From: an uncultured Comamonas sp.
GTDB lineage: Bacteria > Pseudomonadota > Gammaproteobacteria > Burkholderiales > Burkholderiaceae_C
Direction: 5' to 3'
DNA: 64,000 nucleotides
NCBI GenBank assembly: GCA_902175065.1
Contig: CABIIJ010000058.1
Location: 31,849 to 95,848, forward strand
A model generated the notes under the pieces. That model ran no database searches, was not told the DNA's origin, and was given only the letters and a program-made list of their open reading frames with translations. Position numbers and translations under genes: made by a program. This document shows, in pieces, positions 27,616 through 37,459 of this stretch. The number at the start of each line of letters is the position of its first letter. Positions within the stretch are counted from its first letter, which is position 1.

Positions 27616-28659
27616 TCAGTGGTCAAAGCCAACCTTGTCCACCAGCTGGCTGGCCTGCTTGCGGTGCTTGGCGATCTCGGCCACGGGCAGGGAGTCGATC
27701 TGCAACGGCCCCATGGCGGCCATCACCGGGTCTTGCGGGACGTTGGCACGCACCGGGTACTCGTAGTTGGCCCGGGCATACAGCACCTGGGCCGGTTCGG
27801 ACACCAGGTACTCCAGCAGCTTGACGGCATTGCCCTTGTTGGGGGCGTGCTTGGCCACGGCCGCCCCGGAGACGTTCACGTGCGTGCCCCCGGTCTGGGC
27901 AAAGGTGGGGCGGATGGCCTGGATGCCGTCGCCCCATTTGCGGGCGTCGGTCCCGGCAGCGGCATTCTTCATGTGGCCGACGTAGTAGGCGTTGGCAATG
28001 CCGATGTCGCAGATGCCGCCCAGGATGTCCCGCGCCACGTCGCGGTCGCCACCGGCAGCCTTGCGGGCCAGATTGGCCTTGACGCCGCGCAGCCACTGCT
28101 CGGTCTGCGCTTCGCCACGGTGGGCAATCATGGCCGCCACCAACGCCGTGTTGTAAGGGTGCTGGCCGGAGCGAATACACACTTTGCCCTTCCACTCGGG
28201 GGCAGCCAGATCCTCGTAGGTGAAGCGGGTCAGCGACAGGTCTTTTTCCACATACAGCACCCGGTCACGCAGCGACAGGGCAAACCACTGCCCCTGGGCA
28301 TCACGCAAGTGCGCAGGCACCACCGCTTCCAGAGTGGCCGACTGCACCGGCTGGGTGACGCCGCCATCCACCAGATCGATCAGATTGCCGATGTCCACCG
28401 TCATCAGCACATCGGCGGGAGAGCGGGCGCCCTCGGCCTTGACCCGCTCCAGCAGACCGTCCTTGACGAATACGGTATTGACCTGGATGCTGCCCTGGTG
28501 CGCCTGCGTGAAGGCATCGAGCAGCGGCTGGATCAACGCAGGCTCGCGCGTGGTGTACAGATTGACTTCCTCGGCAGCGCTGGCAGCAGTACCAGCCAAA
28601 GCGGCAAAAGCGGTACACACCGCCAGACGGGCAAATGAACGAAGGGACACGGGTTTCAT
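27616..28659 (-). CDS. ferric iron ABC transporter binding protein (FbpA/FutA-like)
   Basis: A 347-residue periplasmic binding protein with a signal peptide cleaved near GTAASAAEE. The mature part begins VNLYTTREPALIQPLLDAF, as in FutA/FbpA. Iron-binding tyrosines are suggested by NAYYVGH near residue 223. It is the first gene of the operon, followed by permease and ATPase. The ATG at 28659 is preferred over a TTG two codons upstream. Expression is probably under Fur, but no convincing Fur box was found upstream. Confidence 0.93.
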   Translation of the reverse strand: MKPVSLRSFARLAVCTAFAALAGTAASAAEEVNLYTTREPALIQPLLDAFTQAHQGSIQVNTVFVKDGLLERVKAEGARSPADVLMTVDIGNLIDLVDGGVTQPVQSATLEAVVPAHLRDAQGQWFALSLRDRVLYVEKDLSLTRFTYEDLAAPEWKGKVCIRSGQHPYNTALVAAMIAHRGEAQTEQWLRGVKANLARKAAGGDRDVARDILGGICDIGIANAYYVGHMKNAAAGTDARKWGDGIQAIRPTFAQTGGTHVNVSGAAVAKHAPNKGNAVKLLEYLVSEPAQVLYARANYEYPVRANVPQDPVMAAMGPLQIDSLPVAEIAKHRKQASQLVDKVGFDH

Positions 28660-28948
28660 AAGCAAGGCATCCTACAGGCAAGGAAGAAGGAAAAAAGGGA
28701 AGAAGGGCAGTGCCACGGCCATGGCGCCCGAACTGGCATAAGTGGGTGATTATGAAGCAAGATGTATTTGCATTCGCCATCTCAACGAATCTCGCGCCAG
28801 GGCACAAAACAGACAAAGTGCCCTTTCCGGCACCGGCCTGCTCTTGAATCTGCACGCCGATGCGACATATGCTCCAGCAGAGAACTGTGCTGCAGGCCCT
28901 GCCCCTTTGCCGACCGTCGCCCATGCAGACCACCAGGATTTTTCGACC
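28660..28948. other. divergent intergenic region, iron operon / EEP gene
   Basis: This 289-bp gap must hold promoters for both neighbours. It contains a small stem-loop, GGGCAC (28800-28805) with GTGCCC (28818-28823), followed by three T. An A/T-rich segment near 28750-28775 gives only a weak match to a Fur box. In-frame extensions of the EEP gene through this region show no family similarity. Confidence 0.4.
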
Positions 28949-29722
28949 ATGACCGTCCCCCCCCTTTCCCATCGAGAGCCGCCCGCACCGCAACTCCTGC
29001 GCGTGGCCACCTACAACATCCACAAGGGCGTGCAGGGCCTGGGGCCGACCCGCCGGCTGGAAATCCACAACCTGGGGCTGGCCGTGGAGCAGATGGATGC
29101 CGACATCGTCTGCCTGCAGGAAGTGCGCAAGATGAACCGGCGCGAAGCCGAGTACTTTCGCCGCTGGCCCGACGTACCGCAGGCCGATTTCCTGGCCCCC
29201 GAGGGCTACCGCGCCGTTTACCAGACCAACGCCTACACCCGCCACGGCGAGCATGGCAATGCACTGCTCACGCGCTGGCCCGTCATCACCCACCAGCACG
29301 AGGACATCTCCGACCACCGCTTCGAGCAGCGCGGCCTGCTGCACGTGGAGGTCATGTTCCAGGGCCACCCGGTACACGCCATCGTCGTCCACCTGGGGCT
29401 GATTCCGGGCAGCCGGGTGCGCCAGATCCAGCAACTGCAACGCTTCATCGAGCGGGAAATCCCCCCCGGCGCCCCCCTGGTCGTGGCCGGCGACTTCAAC
29501 GACTGGGGCAGCCAGCTCAAACGGATGCTGGCCGGTTACGGCCTGTACGAGTTCGATGACCAGGACATGAACTCCCTGACCTACCCGGCCCGCCTGCCCC
29601 TGGCGCAACTCGACCACGTGTACGTGCGCGGCCTCACCCCCCTGGGGCTGCACGTGCCGCAAGGGCGCATCTGGTGGCGCATGTCCGACCACCTGCCCTT
29701 GATTGCAGAATTTCGGTTTTAA
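28949..29722 (+). CDS. endonuclease/exonuclease/phosphatase family protein
   Basis: A 257-residue EEP-superfamily hydrolase. The motifs are in order: VATYNIHKG (Asn), IVCLQEV (metal-binding Glu), TRHGEHGNALLTRWP, VVAGDFNDW (Asp and Asn) and MSDHLPLIAEF (catalytic Asp-His). No signal peptide is seen with this start. In many Burkholderiales a homologue stands next to a cardiolipin synthase gene; here folE follows instead. It may act on phosphodiesters or nucleic acid; the substrate is not predictable. AGGA lies about 11 bp upstream. Confidence 0.9.
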   Translation: MTVPPLSHREPPAPQLLRVATYNIHKGVQGLGPTRRLEIHNLGLAVEQMDADIVCLQEVRKMNRREAEYFRRWPDVPQADFLAPEGYRAVYQTNAYTRHGEHGNALLTRWPVITHQHEDISDHRFEQRGLLHVEVMFQGHPVHAIVVHLGLIPGSRVRQIQQLQRFIEREIPPGAPLVVAGDFNDWGSQLKRMLAGYGLYEFDDQDMNSLTYPARLPLAQLDHVYVRGLTPLGLHVPQGRIWWRMSDHLPLIAEFRF

Positions 29723-29729
29723 GCCTTTG

Positions 29730-29785
29730 ATGCTATTTTTTATGAAGCTACTGGCGCTTGCTGCAAGGGCGCAAAAGCCCCATTT
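29730..29785. repeat. short hairpin after the EEP gene (a second palindrome type)
   Basis: GGCGCTTG, a short loop and CAAGGGCGC (29753-29772) form a stem-loop flanked by GAAGCTACT and AAAAGCCC. It begins 7 bp behind a stop codon but lacks the inner ATTTCAGATA arms of the nine-copy family. It resembles short intergenic palindromes common in Comamonadaceae genomes (from memory, not checked). Confidence 0.5.
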
Positions 29786-29799
29786 CCTTTAAAACAAAA

Positions 29800-30567
29800 A
29801 TGACAACAATCGCTGCTACCATGGCAACCATGTTTACCGATCTGGCCTCCACGTCCGCCACCGCTCCGGCAGCCACGCCCGAAGGTGCCCCCATTTCCAC
29901 CGTCATCCGCCAGCGCCTGCAAAAGGCCGGTCAGCGCTTTCACGCCAACGACAACATTGCCGACTTCATCGAGCCGGGCGAGCTGGCCCAGCTCCTGGAC
30001 GAGGTGACGCACAAAATGCAGGGCGTCCTCGACAGCCTGATCATCGACACCGAGCACGACCACAACACCCGCGATACCGCGCGGCGCGTGGCCAAGATGT
30101 ACGTCAAGGAAGTCTTCAAGGGCCGCTACGCCGAAGCACCGGTATTGACCGAATTCCCCAACGCAGAGCACTTGAACGAGCTGATGATCGTCGGCCCCAT
30201 CACCGTGCGCAGCGCCTGCAGCCACCACCTCTGTCCGGTGATCGGCAAGCTCTGGGTCGGCATCCTGCCCAACAAGCATTCCAACGTCATCGGCCTGTCG
30301 AAATACGCCCGCCTGGTCGATTGGGTCATGGGCCGCCCACAAATCCAGGAAGAAGCCATCGTGCAACTGGCCGACATCATCATGGAAAAAACCCGCCCCG
30401 ACGGGCTGGCCGTGGTCATGGAATGCTCGCACTTCTGCATGTCCTGGCGCGGCGTGCGCGAGATGGACAGCAAGATGCTCAACTCCGTCATGCGCGGCGC
30501 TTTCCTGAAAGACCCCAACCTGCGGCGCGAATTTCTGTCGCTTATCCCTGGCCGCCAGAGCGGATAA
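29800..30567 (+). CDS. folE: GTP cyclohydrolase I
   Basis: A zinc enzyme making dihydroneopterin triphosphate from GTP, the first step of folate synthesis. The signatures are SACSHHLCPVIGKLWVGILP (zinc-binding Cys and His), GLSKYARLV, and ECSHFCMSWRG with the second zinc Cys. With the 29800 start it is 255 residues; ATGs at 29821 and 29830 are equally in frame and would give the more usual 245-248 residues. None has a good Shine-Dalgarno, so the exact start is uncertain. Confidence 0.95.
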   Translation: MTTIAATMATMFTDLASTSATAPAATPEGAPISTVIRQRLQKAGQRFHANDNIADFIEPGELAQLLDEVTHKMQGVLDSLIIDTEHDHNTRDTARRVAKMYVKEVFKGRYAEAPVLTEFPNAEHLNELMIVGPITVRSACSHHLCPVIGKLWVGILPNKHSNVIGLSKYARLVDWVMGRPQIQEEAIVQLADIIMEKTRPDGLAVVMECSHFCMSWRGVREMDSKMLNSVMRGAFLKDPNLRREFLSLIPGRQSG

Positions 30568-30580
30568 AGCGGGGACATCC

Positions 30581-30802
30581 ATGCCCGCCCGCTGGCTGCG
30601 CCGCATTCCCCTGCTCATGCTGTGCAGCGCCCCGCTGTGGGCCAGCGCCGCCCCGGCCAGCTGGTACTGGTGGCACAGCCGCCTGGACAACGACGTACGC
30701 GTCTGCGCCCAGTTCATGCCCGACCAGGGCTGGACACGCGGCAGCGGGCCGTTCAGCAACCCGCGCTGCGCCGCCGACCCGGCCGTAACGCCCCGGCGCT
30801 GA
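30581..30802 (+). CDS. small secreted protein of unknown function
   Basis: A 73-residue protein with a Sec signal peptide (RIPLLMLCSAPLWASAAPA). The mature part of about 50 residues holds WYWWHSRLDNDVRVCAQFMP and two Cys that could form a disulfide. It lies 13 bp after folE and 24 bp before the exporter gene on the same strand. I do not recognise a family. Confidence 0.65.
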   Translation: MPARWLRRIPLLMLCSAPLWASAAPASWYWWHSRLDNDVRVCAQFMPDQGWTRGSGPFSNPRCAADPAVTPRR

Positions 30803-30826
30803 CCATCTCTTGCCCACATTCCGCCC

Positions 30827-31477
30827 ATGCCCACCCTGCAAACACTGACGGCGTTCTTCAGCCTCTGCGTGCTGCTGGCCCTCAGTCCCGGGCCGGACAA
30901 CCTGTTCGTCCTCATGCAGTCGGCCCAGCGCGGCTGGCGCGTGGGGCTGGCCGTGGTCGTCGGCCTGTGCATCGGCATCCTGGGGCACACCGCCGCCGTA
31001 GCCCTGGGGCTGGCAGCGCTGGTGGCGGCATCGCCAACGGCCTTTACGGCGCTGAAACTGGCCGGGGCGGCCTACCTGCTGTACCTGGCCTGGGGGGCGC
31101 TGCGTGCCCCCGTGCAAGTCAGCGCCACGGCAACGGCGGCCCACACCGCGCCGCTGTCCTTGCGCCAAACCTTGCGCATGGTCGGGCGCGGCGTGGTGAT
31201 GAACATCACCAACCCCAAGGTGTTGATCTTCTTCCTGGCCCTGCTGCCGCAGTTTGCCGATGCCGGACGCGGGAGCATCGCTCTGCAAATCGTGCTGCTG
31301 GGCAGCGTGTTCATGCTGGCCACGCTGCTGGTGTTCAGCGCCATCGCCCTGTTCAGCGGCTGGTTCGGCAGCCTGCTGCAAGGCTCGGCCCGGGCGCAGC
31401 GGCTGCTCAATCGCCTCGCCGGGCTGGTCTTTATCGGCCTGGCGCTGCGTCTGGCGACGCTGCAACGCGCCATGTAA
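30827..31477 (+). CDS. LysE/RhtB family amino-acid exporter
   Basis: A 216-residue inner-membrane protein with six predicted helices. The family signature LALSPGPDNLFVLMQSAQRGWRVGL begins near residue 18, and the conserved NPKVLIFFLALLPQF lies near residue 128. Members export amino acids or derivatives; the substrate is not predictable here. It is followed by a strong terminator. Confidence 0.92.
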   Translation: MPTLQTLTAFFSLCVLLALSPGPDNLFVLMQSAQRGWRVGLAVVVGLCIGILGHTAAVALGLAALVAASPTAFTALKLAGAAYLLYLAWGALRAPVQVSATATAAHTAPLSLRQTLRMVGRGVVMNITNPKVLIFFLALLPQFADAGRGSIALQIVLLGSVFMLATLLVFSAIALFSGWFGSLLQGSARAQRLLNRLAGLVFIGLALRLATLQRAM

Positions 31478-31488
31478 AACCCAATGAA

Positions 31489-31518
31489 AAAACCCAAGGG
31501 CTTGCGCCCTTGGGTTTT
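31489..31518. terminator. two-way terminator between exporter gene and tRNA-Pro
   Basis: AAAACCCAAGGGC (31489-31501) and GCCCTTGGGTTTT (31506-31518) are a perfect 13-bp inverted repeat with a TTGC loop. It serves the exporter gene on the plus strand and the tRNA on the minus strand. Confidence 0.9.
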
Positions 31519-31525
31519 GGTGTCC

Positions 31526-31602
31526 TGGTCGGGGTGAGAGGATTCGAACCTCCGGCCTCTACGTCCCGAACGTAGCGCTCTACCAGGCTAAGCTACACCC
31601 CG
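31526..31602 (-). tRNA. tRNA-Pro (anticodon CGG)
   Basis: A 77-nt cloverleaf including an encoded CCA. The acceptor arms CGGGGTG and CACCCCG pair fully. The anticodon stem CTACG/CGTAG encloses loop TTCGGGA, giving anticodon CGG. The T arm contains GGTTCGAATCC. It lies between the terminator and ispB. Confidence 0.97.
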
Positions 31603-31657
31603 TTTTTCAGCGTCATCCGCCAAAGCGTCGGATTTTAGCGCGAAAGCGCGGCGTATT

Positions 31658-32650
31658 TCAGGTTCGGCGCAATAAAAGCTGACCGGCCAGCTCCCGCATG
31701 GCATCGGTATAGGCGTTGGCAGGCAGCGGGGCCAGGGCGTCGATGGCACGCTGGGCCTCGGCGTGAGCGGCTTCGCGGGTGGCGTCCAGGGCGCCAGTGC
31801 TGCGCACGATCTGCAAGATGGCCTGCAACTGGTCGGCGCTGCCGTTTTCGATAGCACTGCGCACGACGGCGGCGTCAGCGGCACCAGCACGCTGCATGGC
31901 GATGATGAGCGGCAGGGTGTTCTTGCCTTCGCGCAGGTCGTCGCCCAGGTTTTTGCCCATTTCCTGCGCATCGCCGTCGTAGTCGAGCACGTCGTCGATG
32001 ATCTGAAAGGCCGTGCCCAGCGCCTGCCCGTAGGTGGCGCACGCGGCTTCCACCACCGCGTCGGCACCGGCCAGCTGGGCAGCGATCTGAGCGCTGGCCT
32101 CGAACAGTTTGGCTGTCTTGGAGCGGATGACGTGCAGGTAGCCCGCCTCGTCCAGATCGGCATCGTGGGTGTTGATGAGCTGCATCACCTCGCCCTCGGC
32201 AATGATGTTGGTCGCATCCGAGAGCACCTTCAGGATCGGCAGGCTGCCGACTTCCACCATCATCTGGAAGGAGCGGGTGTGCAGGAAATCGCCCACCAGC
32301 ACGCTGGCCGGATTGCCGAAGGTTTCGTTGGCCGTCGGGCGGCCCCGGCGCATCGTCGATTCATCGACCACATCGTCGTGCAGCAAGGTGGCGGTGTGGA
32401 TCAGTTCCACCACGGCGGCCAGCTTGTATTTGTCCGCGCTGGCCACGCCCAGGGCGCCTGCCGTGAGCAGCACCAGGGCCGGACGCAGCCGCTTGCCGCC
32501 GGCGGCGATGATGTAACGCGCAACCTGCCCAATCATGGCGACGCTGGTGTCCAGGCGCTGGGCGATCACTTGATCGAGCGCCTGCATGTCGCTTGCGATC
32601 AAAGCCAAAGGAGAGGGGGAAGAAGCTGAGGAAGTCAAGATAGTGGCCAC
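31658..32650 (-). CDS. ispB: octaprenyl diphosphate synthase (polyprenyl synthetase)
   Basis: A 330-residue trans-isoprenyl diphosphate synthase that makes the side chain of ubiquinone. The first Asp-rich motif is LLHDDVVDESTMRRGR near residue 90 and the second is QIIDDVLDYDGD near 217; GGKRLRP is near residue 51. It diverges from rplU, as in E. coli and many proteobacteria. Octaprenyl specificity (Q-8) is expected for this group but not shown. A Met at residue 22 is an alternative start. Confidence 0.95.
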   Translation of the reverse strand: MATILTSSASSPSPLALIASDMQALDQVIAQRLDTSVAMIGQVARYIIAAGGKRLRPALVLLTAGALGVASADKYKLAAVVELIHTATLLHDDVVDESTMRRGRPTANETFGNPASVLVGDFLHTRSFQMMVEVGSLPILKVLSDATNIIAEGEVMQLINTHDADLDEAGYLHVIRSKTAKLFEASAQIAAQLAGADAVVEAACATYGQALGTAFQIIDDVLDYDGDAQEMGKNLGDDLREGKNTLPLIIAMQRAGAADAAVVRSAIENGSADQLQAILQIVRSTGALDATREAAHAEAQRAIDALAPLPANAYTDAMRELAGQLLLRRT

Positions 32651-32713
32651 CGGTAAGACCGCGCCATTATAGGAAGGCGATTGCCGCCGGCAGGGCCAGG
32701 CGCGGGGCTGCGC

Positions 32714-32743
32714 TTGGCAGAATTTCAGGTTTCACAGTAGAAT
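32714..32743 (+). promoter_or_regulatory. sigma-70 promoter for rplU-rpmA
   Basis: TTGGCA (32714-32719) and TAGAAT (32738-32743) with an 18-bp spacer, 58 bp upstream of rplU in the ispB-rplU divergent gap. Confidence 0.7.
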
Positions 32744-32801
32744 TTGCGGTTCCCGTGGAAATGGGTCTACGTGGAAGATTCAAAACTCTGAAAGAGGTTT
32801 T

Positions 32802-33113
32802 ATGTACGCGGTCATAAAAACCGGCGGCAAACAGTATCGTGTTGCTGCTGGCGAAAAAATCAAGGTAGAACAGATTGCTGCGGACGTAGGCCAGGAAATC
32901 GTGCTTGACCAGGTTCTGGCTGTCGGTAACGGCGCCGAGCTGAAGGTGGGCACACCCCTGGTGTCCGGCGCTAGCGTGAAGGCAACCGTTGTTGCCCATG
33001 GCAAGCACGACAAGGTGCGTATTTTCAAGCTGCGTCGTCGCAAACACTACATCAAGCACCAAGGCCACCGCCAGCAGTTCACCGAGCTGCAAATCGTGGC
33101 AATTGCTGGTTAA
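32802..33113 (+). CDS. rplU: 50S ribosomal protein L21
   Basis: A 103-residue L21, complete, from [23 protein letters not shown] through [19 protein letters not shown] to the end. AAAGAGG lies upstream of the start. First gene of rplU-rpmA, 18 bp before rpmA. Confidence 0.98.
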   Translation: MYAVIKTGGKQYRVAAGEKIKVEQIAADVGQEIVLDQVLAVGNGAELKVGTPLVSGASVKATVVAHGKHDKVRIFKLRRRKHYIKHQGHRQQFTELQIVAIAG

Positions 33114-33131
33114 TTTGTCAGGAGCTAAGTC

Positions 33132-33392
33132 ATGGCACAGAAAAAAGGCGGCGGCTCTACGCGCAACGGACGTGATTCCAAGCCAAAAATGCTGGGTGTG
33201 AAAGCCTTCGGCGGCGAGTTGATCAGCGCAGGCTCGATCATCGTGCGCCAGCGCGGCACCAAGTTCCACCCCGGCAACAACGTCGGCATTGGTCGCGACC
33301 ATACCCTGTTTGCTTTGGTCGATGGCCATGTGTCCTTTGAGACCAAAGGCGCCTTGAACAAGCAAACCGTCAACATCAGCCCTGCTGCCTAA
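33132..33392 (+). CDS. rpmA: 50S ribosomal protein L27
   Basis: An 86-residue L27 opening [21 protein letters not shown] after the initiator. There is no N-terminal extension of the kind removed by Prp protease in Firmicutes. AGGAG lies upstream of the start. Followed by a terminator. Confidence 0.98.
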   Translation: MAQKKGGGSTRNGRDSKPKMLGVKAFGGELISAGSIIVRQRGTKFHPGNNVGIGRDHTLFALVDGHVSFETKGALNKQTVNISPAA

Positions 33393-33410
33393 GCACTGCT
33401 GAGCGACGCC

Positions 33411-33440
33411 AAAGCCCCGCTGGTCGGGGCTTTGCTATTT
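33411..33440 (+). terminator. terminator after rpmA
   Basis: AAAGCCCCG (33411-33419) pairs with CGGGGCTTT (33425-33433), then GCTATTTT. It separates rplU-rpmA from obgE. Confidence 0.85.
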
Positions 33441-33473
33441 TCCGGGTCTGCTGCTGGCGTATGCTGCGGGCCT

Positions 33474-33508
33474 TGCTGCGGGCCTTGCGCCGCGGGCAGC
33501 ATTTTTTT
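33474..33508 (+). terminator. second terminator-like hairpin just before obgE
   Basis: TGCTGCGGGC (33474-33483) and GCGGGCAGCA (33492-33501) match at 8 of 10 positions, followed by seven T (33502-33508), only 19 bp before the obgE start. The left arm is part of a 12-bp tandem repeat (33462-33473 and 33474-33485). It may be a leftover terminator or an attenuator. Confidence 0.5.
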
Positions 33509-33512
33509 GTGA

Positions 33513-34595
<1,083 letters not shown>

Positions 34596-34599
34596 GAAG

Positions 34600-34697
34600 T
34601 CAAATAAATCAATAGCTGTTTCCACAGATATTCAAACGATTTCAGATATAAAAACATCTGAAATTCAATAATATCAAGTGGAAGCAGCTATCTTTAT
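34600..34697. repeat. dispersed palindrome, copy 6
   Basis: The outer arms ATAGCTGTTTCCACA (from 34612) and AGTGGAAGCAGCTAT (34677-34691) match at 13 of 15 positions as an inverted repeat. The inner arms GATTTCAGATA and ATCTGAAATTC are well kept. It begins 4 bp behind the obgE stop and lies between obgE and proB. Confidence 0.88.
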
Positions 34698-34736
34698 CAT
34701 CCAACCCTGCATCCATTCTTCCAGCCTCCACCAGCC

Positions 34737-35867
34737 ATGTCAGTTGTCAAAGAAGCACGGCGCATCGTCGTCAAGGTCGGCTCCAGCCTCGTCACCAACG
34801 AAGGGCGCGGCCTGGATGAAGCCGCCATCGGGGAATGGGCACGCCAGCTGGCCGCCCTGGTGCATGGCAGCGACGGCGTACGCCGCGAGCTGATCATGGT
34901 CTCCAGCGGCGCGGTGGCCGAAGGCATGAAGCGCCTGGGCTGGAAAACCCGCCCCAGGGAGCTGCACGAATTACAGGCTGCCGCCGCCGTCGGCCAGATG
35001 GGGCTGGTGCAGATGTACGAAACCAAGCTGCGCGACCACCAGGTCGGCAGCGCCCAGGTGCTGCTCACCCACGCCGACCTGGCCGACCGCGAGCGCTACC
35101 TGAACGCCCGTTCCACCCTGCTGACCCTGCTGCGCCTGGGCGTGGTGCCGGTGATCAACGAGAACGACACCGTGGTCAATGACGAAATCAAGTTCGGCGA
35201 CAACGACACCCTGGGTGCCCTGGTGGCCAATCTGGTCGATGCCGACGTGCTCATCATCCTGACCGACCAGCCCGGCCTGTATACCGCCGACCCGCGCAGC
35301 ACCCCGGATGCCGCATTCGTCCACCAGGCCCGCGCGGGTGACCCGGCGCTGGAGGCGATGGCGGGCGGCGCAGGCTCGTCCATCGGCAAGGGCGGGATGC
35401 TGACCAAGATCCTGGCGGCCAAGCGAGCGGCGGGTTCCGGCACCTCCACCGTCATCGCCTGGGGGCGCGAGCAAAACGTGCTGCTGCGTCTGACGCAGGG
35501 CGAGGCCATCGGCACGGCGCTGATTGCGCCGACGCAGAAAATCCAGGCCCGCAAGCAGTGGATGATGGACCACCTGCAACTGCCCGGCGCGGTGCAGGTC
35601 GATGCCGGGGCTGCCGCCAAGCTGCAAACCGCTGGCAAAAGCCTGCTGCCCGTGGGCATGGTGGCGGTGGCGGGCGAATTCTTCCGGGGCGACGTGATTG
35701 CCGTGCGCGACCCGCAGGGCCGGGAAATTGCCCGGGGCCTGGCCAACTACTCCAGCGCCGAGGCGCGGCTGCTGTGCAAGCACAGCTCGGACGAGATCGC
35801 CCAGGTGCTGGGCTACAGCGCCGAGCCGGAAATGGTGCACCGCGACAATATGGTGGTGCTGCACTGA
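34737..35867 (+). CDS. proB: glutamate 5-kinase
   Basis: A 376-residue enzyme for the first step of proline synthesis (glutamate plus ATP to glutamyl 5-phosphate). The amino-acid kinase domain covers residues 1-260, with [28 protein letters not shown] and GTGGMXTK-like [17 protein letters not shown]-terminal PUA domain spans about 285-370 ([16 protein letters not shown] starts the linker). The length is normal. Confidence 0.97.
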   Translation: MSVVKEARRIVVKVGSSLVTNEGRGLDEAAIGEWARQLAALVHGSDGVRRELIMVSSGAVAEGMKRLGWKTRPRELHELQAAAAVGQMGLVQMYETKLRDHQVGSAQVLLTHADLADRERYLNARSTLLTLLRLGVVPVINENDTVVNDEIKFGDNDTLGALVANLVDADVLIILTDQPGLYTADPRSTPDAAFVHQARAGDPALEAMAGGAGSSIGKGGMLTKILAAKRAAGSGTSTVIAWGREQNVLLRLTQGEAIGTALIAPTQKIQARKQWMMDHLQLPGAVQVDAGAAAKLQTAGKSLLPVGMVAVAGEFFRGDVIAVRDPQGREIARGLANYSSAEARLLCKHSSDEIAQVLGYSAEPEMVHRDNMVVLH

Positions 35868-35908
35868 CTCAAAGCCGCCAACATGGCCGAGGGTTGTGTT
35901 GCCGGCGC

Positions 35909-37387
35909 TCAGTACGACGGATACGACTGCACGGCCTGGAAGTAATACACCTGCCCGCGCCCGGCCTCCTTGGCCTGGTACAGGGCCGTATCGGCATGGC
36001 GCAACAGCTCGGCAAAGCTGGTGCCATGCTCGGGATAGATGCTGACGCCACCGCTGACACCGTACACCGCCTGCAGATTCTCCCCATGCCACCAGCACGC
36101 CGTCGCGCAGGCCTGGAGCACCCGGATGGAGACCTCGCGCACATCCACCAGGGTGCAGCCGGGCAGCAGGAGCACGAACTCGTCGCCGCCCAGCCGGCAC
36201 ACCGTATCGCTCATCCGCGCCACCTGCTGTAGCTGCCGGGCAATGTGCACCAGGACATGGTCGCCAGCCGCGTGCCCCCAGCGGTCATTCACTTCCTTGA
36301 ACCCGTCCAGGTCCAGGTACAGCAGCCCGACGGCGCCCGCATCACGCTGCGCTGTCGCAATGGCCTGTTCGATGCGGTCCTGGAGCAGCGTTCGATTGGG
36401 CAGCCCGGTGAGCGGATCGTGCAGGGCCATCTCCTGCATCCGGTCCTTCTCGACCTGCAGGGCTTTTTGCGTGCGCTGGCGCCACTCCAGCTCGCGCACG
36501 AACAGCAGAGCCAGCCCCAGATTGCCCAGGAACAGCAGCAGGGCCATGCTGCCCAGGCTCCAGGCACTGCTGCGCCAGGGGGCCAGCACGGCATCCCTGG
36601 CCTGCACGACATTGACCAGCAGGGGCATCGCCGTGACGTGCTCGAAACTGTGGATGCGCTCGATGCCATCGAGCACCGAGGGCCGGGTGAAAACCCCGGA
36701 CTGGCGGGCGGTGTAACGCCGCCAATTCTCGCTGCCGGCCAGGGGATGGGACCGGGGCAGCGCCGACGGGGCCGGAAAACGCAGCAGCACCTGGCCATCC
36801 ATCCGGATCAGGTTGATCGCGCTGCCAGGCTCCATCTGCATTCCGGAAAACCATTCCTGCAACTGCTGCAGCGGCAGCAAGGCCACGACGACGCCACCCG
36901 GGCTGCCATCGGCCTGTTGCCAGACCCGTGCCAGCGGCAACACCTGCGGGCCATCGTGGACGAGCACCTGGGGCGCCCCGATAGCCAGCCCCAGGTCCGG
37001 CTGGCGCTGCAGCGCCTGGAAGAAATCCCGCTGGGCAAGGTCGAGCTGTTCTTGTCCGAAAGCGATGTCCCGCACACCCTGGCCCTGGGCGTCCAGCAGG
37101 AGCAGGGCACTGCCCGAGGCGGCCAGCATGGCCTGGGCATCCATCCCCTGCACCCCATCGCGTTGCAGGGCACTGCGCATTTGCAGCACATCCCGGTCGA
37201 TATCGGTCAGCACCCATTGCAGCCCCACGGCCAGAGTGTGGCTCAGGTTGCGGCTGGCCCGCTCGGCGTTGGCGAGCAGTTCCTGGCGCATCGTCCACAG
37301 ATTGCGGGCCAACAGCCCGCCCATGCCCAGCGAAACCAGCAAGGACAGCAGCACGAGGCGATGGAAAAAATAGCGGGTGAGCGACAT
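35909..37387 (-). CDS. membrane diguanylate cyclase (GGDEF)
   Basis: A 492-residue sensor enzyme that makes c-di-GMP. The start MSLTRYFFHR is placed before the first helix (LVLLSLLVSLGMGGLLA); a periplasmic sensor region runs to a second helix near 270-295 (SLGSMALLLFLGNLGLALLFV). The GGDEF domain is C-terminal: DPLTGLPNR opens it and RLGGDEFVLLLPG is the active site. RMSD five residues before GGDEF keeps the inhibitory I-site. The ligand is unknown. It faces proB tail to tail. Confidence 0.9.
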   Translation of the reverse strand: MSLTRYFFHRLVLLSLLVSLGMGGLLARNLWTMRQELLANAERASRNLSHTLAVGLQWVLTDIDRDVLQMRSALQRDGVQGMDAQAMLAASGSALLLLDAQGQGVRDIAFGQEQLDLAQRDFFQALQRQPDLGLAIGAPQVLVHDGPQVLPLARVWQQADGSPGGVVVALLPLQQLQEWFSGMQMEPGSAINLIRMDGQVLLRFPAPSALPRSHPLAGSENWRRYTARQSGVFTRPSVLDGIERIHSFEHVTAMPLLVNVVQARDAVLAPWRSSAWSLGSMALLLFLGNLGLALLFVRELEWRQRTQKALQVEKDRMQEMALHDPLTGLPNRTLLQDRIEQAIATAQRDAGAVGLLYLDLDGFKEVNDRWGHAAGDHVLVHIARQLQQVARMSDTVCRLGGDEFVLLLPGCTLVDVREVSIRVLQACATACWWHGENLQAVYGVSGGVSIYPEHGTSFAELLRHADTALYQAKEAGRGQVYYFQAVQSYPSY

Positions 37388-37459
37388 ACCATTCAATGCG
37401 GGCCAGCAGCACGCATCCATTGATCCGGCTCATTGTAAAAATAAGGTTTTATTTCTTCC

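Noticed and set aside
25894-28638. 914-codon plus-strand frame opposite the iron transporter operon
   Set aside because: Gln/Gly/His-rich without domains; the minus-strand genes form a coherent operon.
28740-28780. Possible Fur box upstream of the iron transporter operon
   Set aside because: Only about 10 of 18 positions fit the consensus; below what I would claim, though Fur control is plausible.
31486-31525. Small RNA gene between the exporter gene and tRNA-Pro
   Set aside because: The hairpin is fully explained as a two-way terminator.
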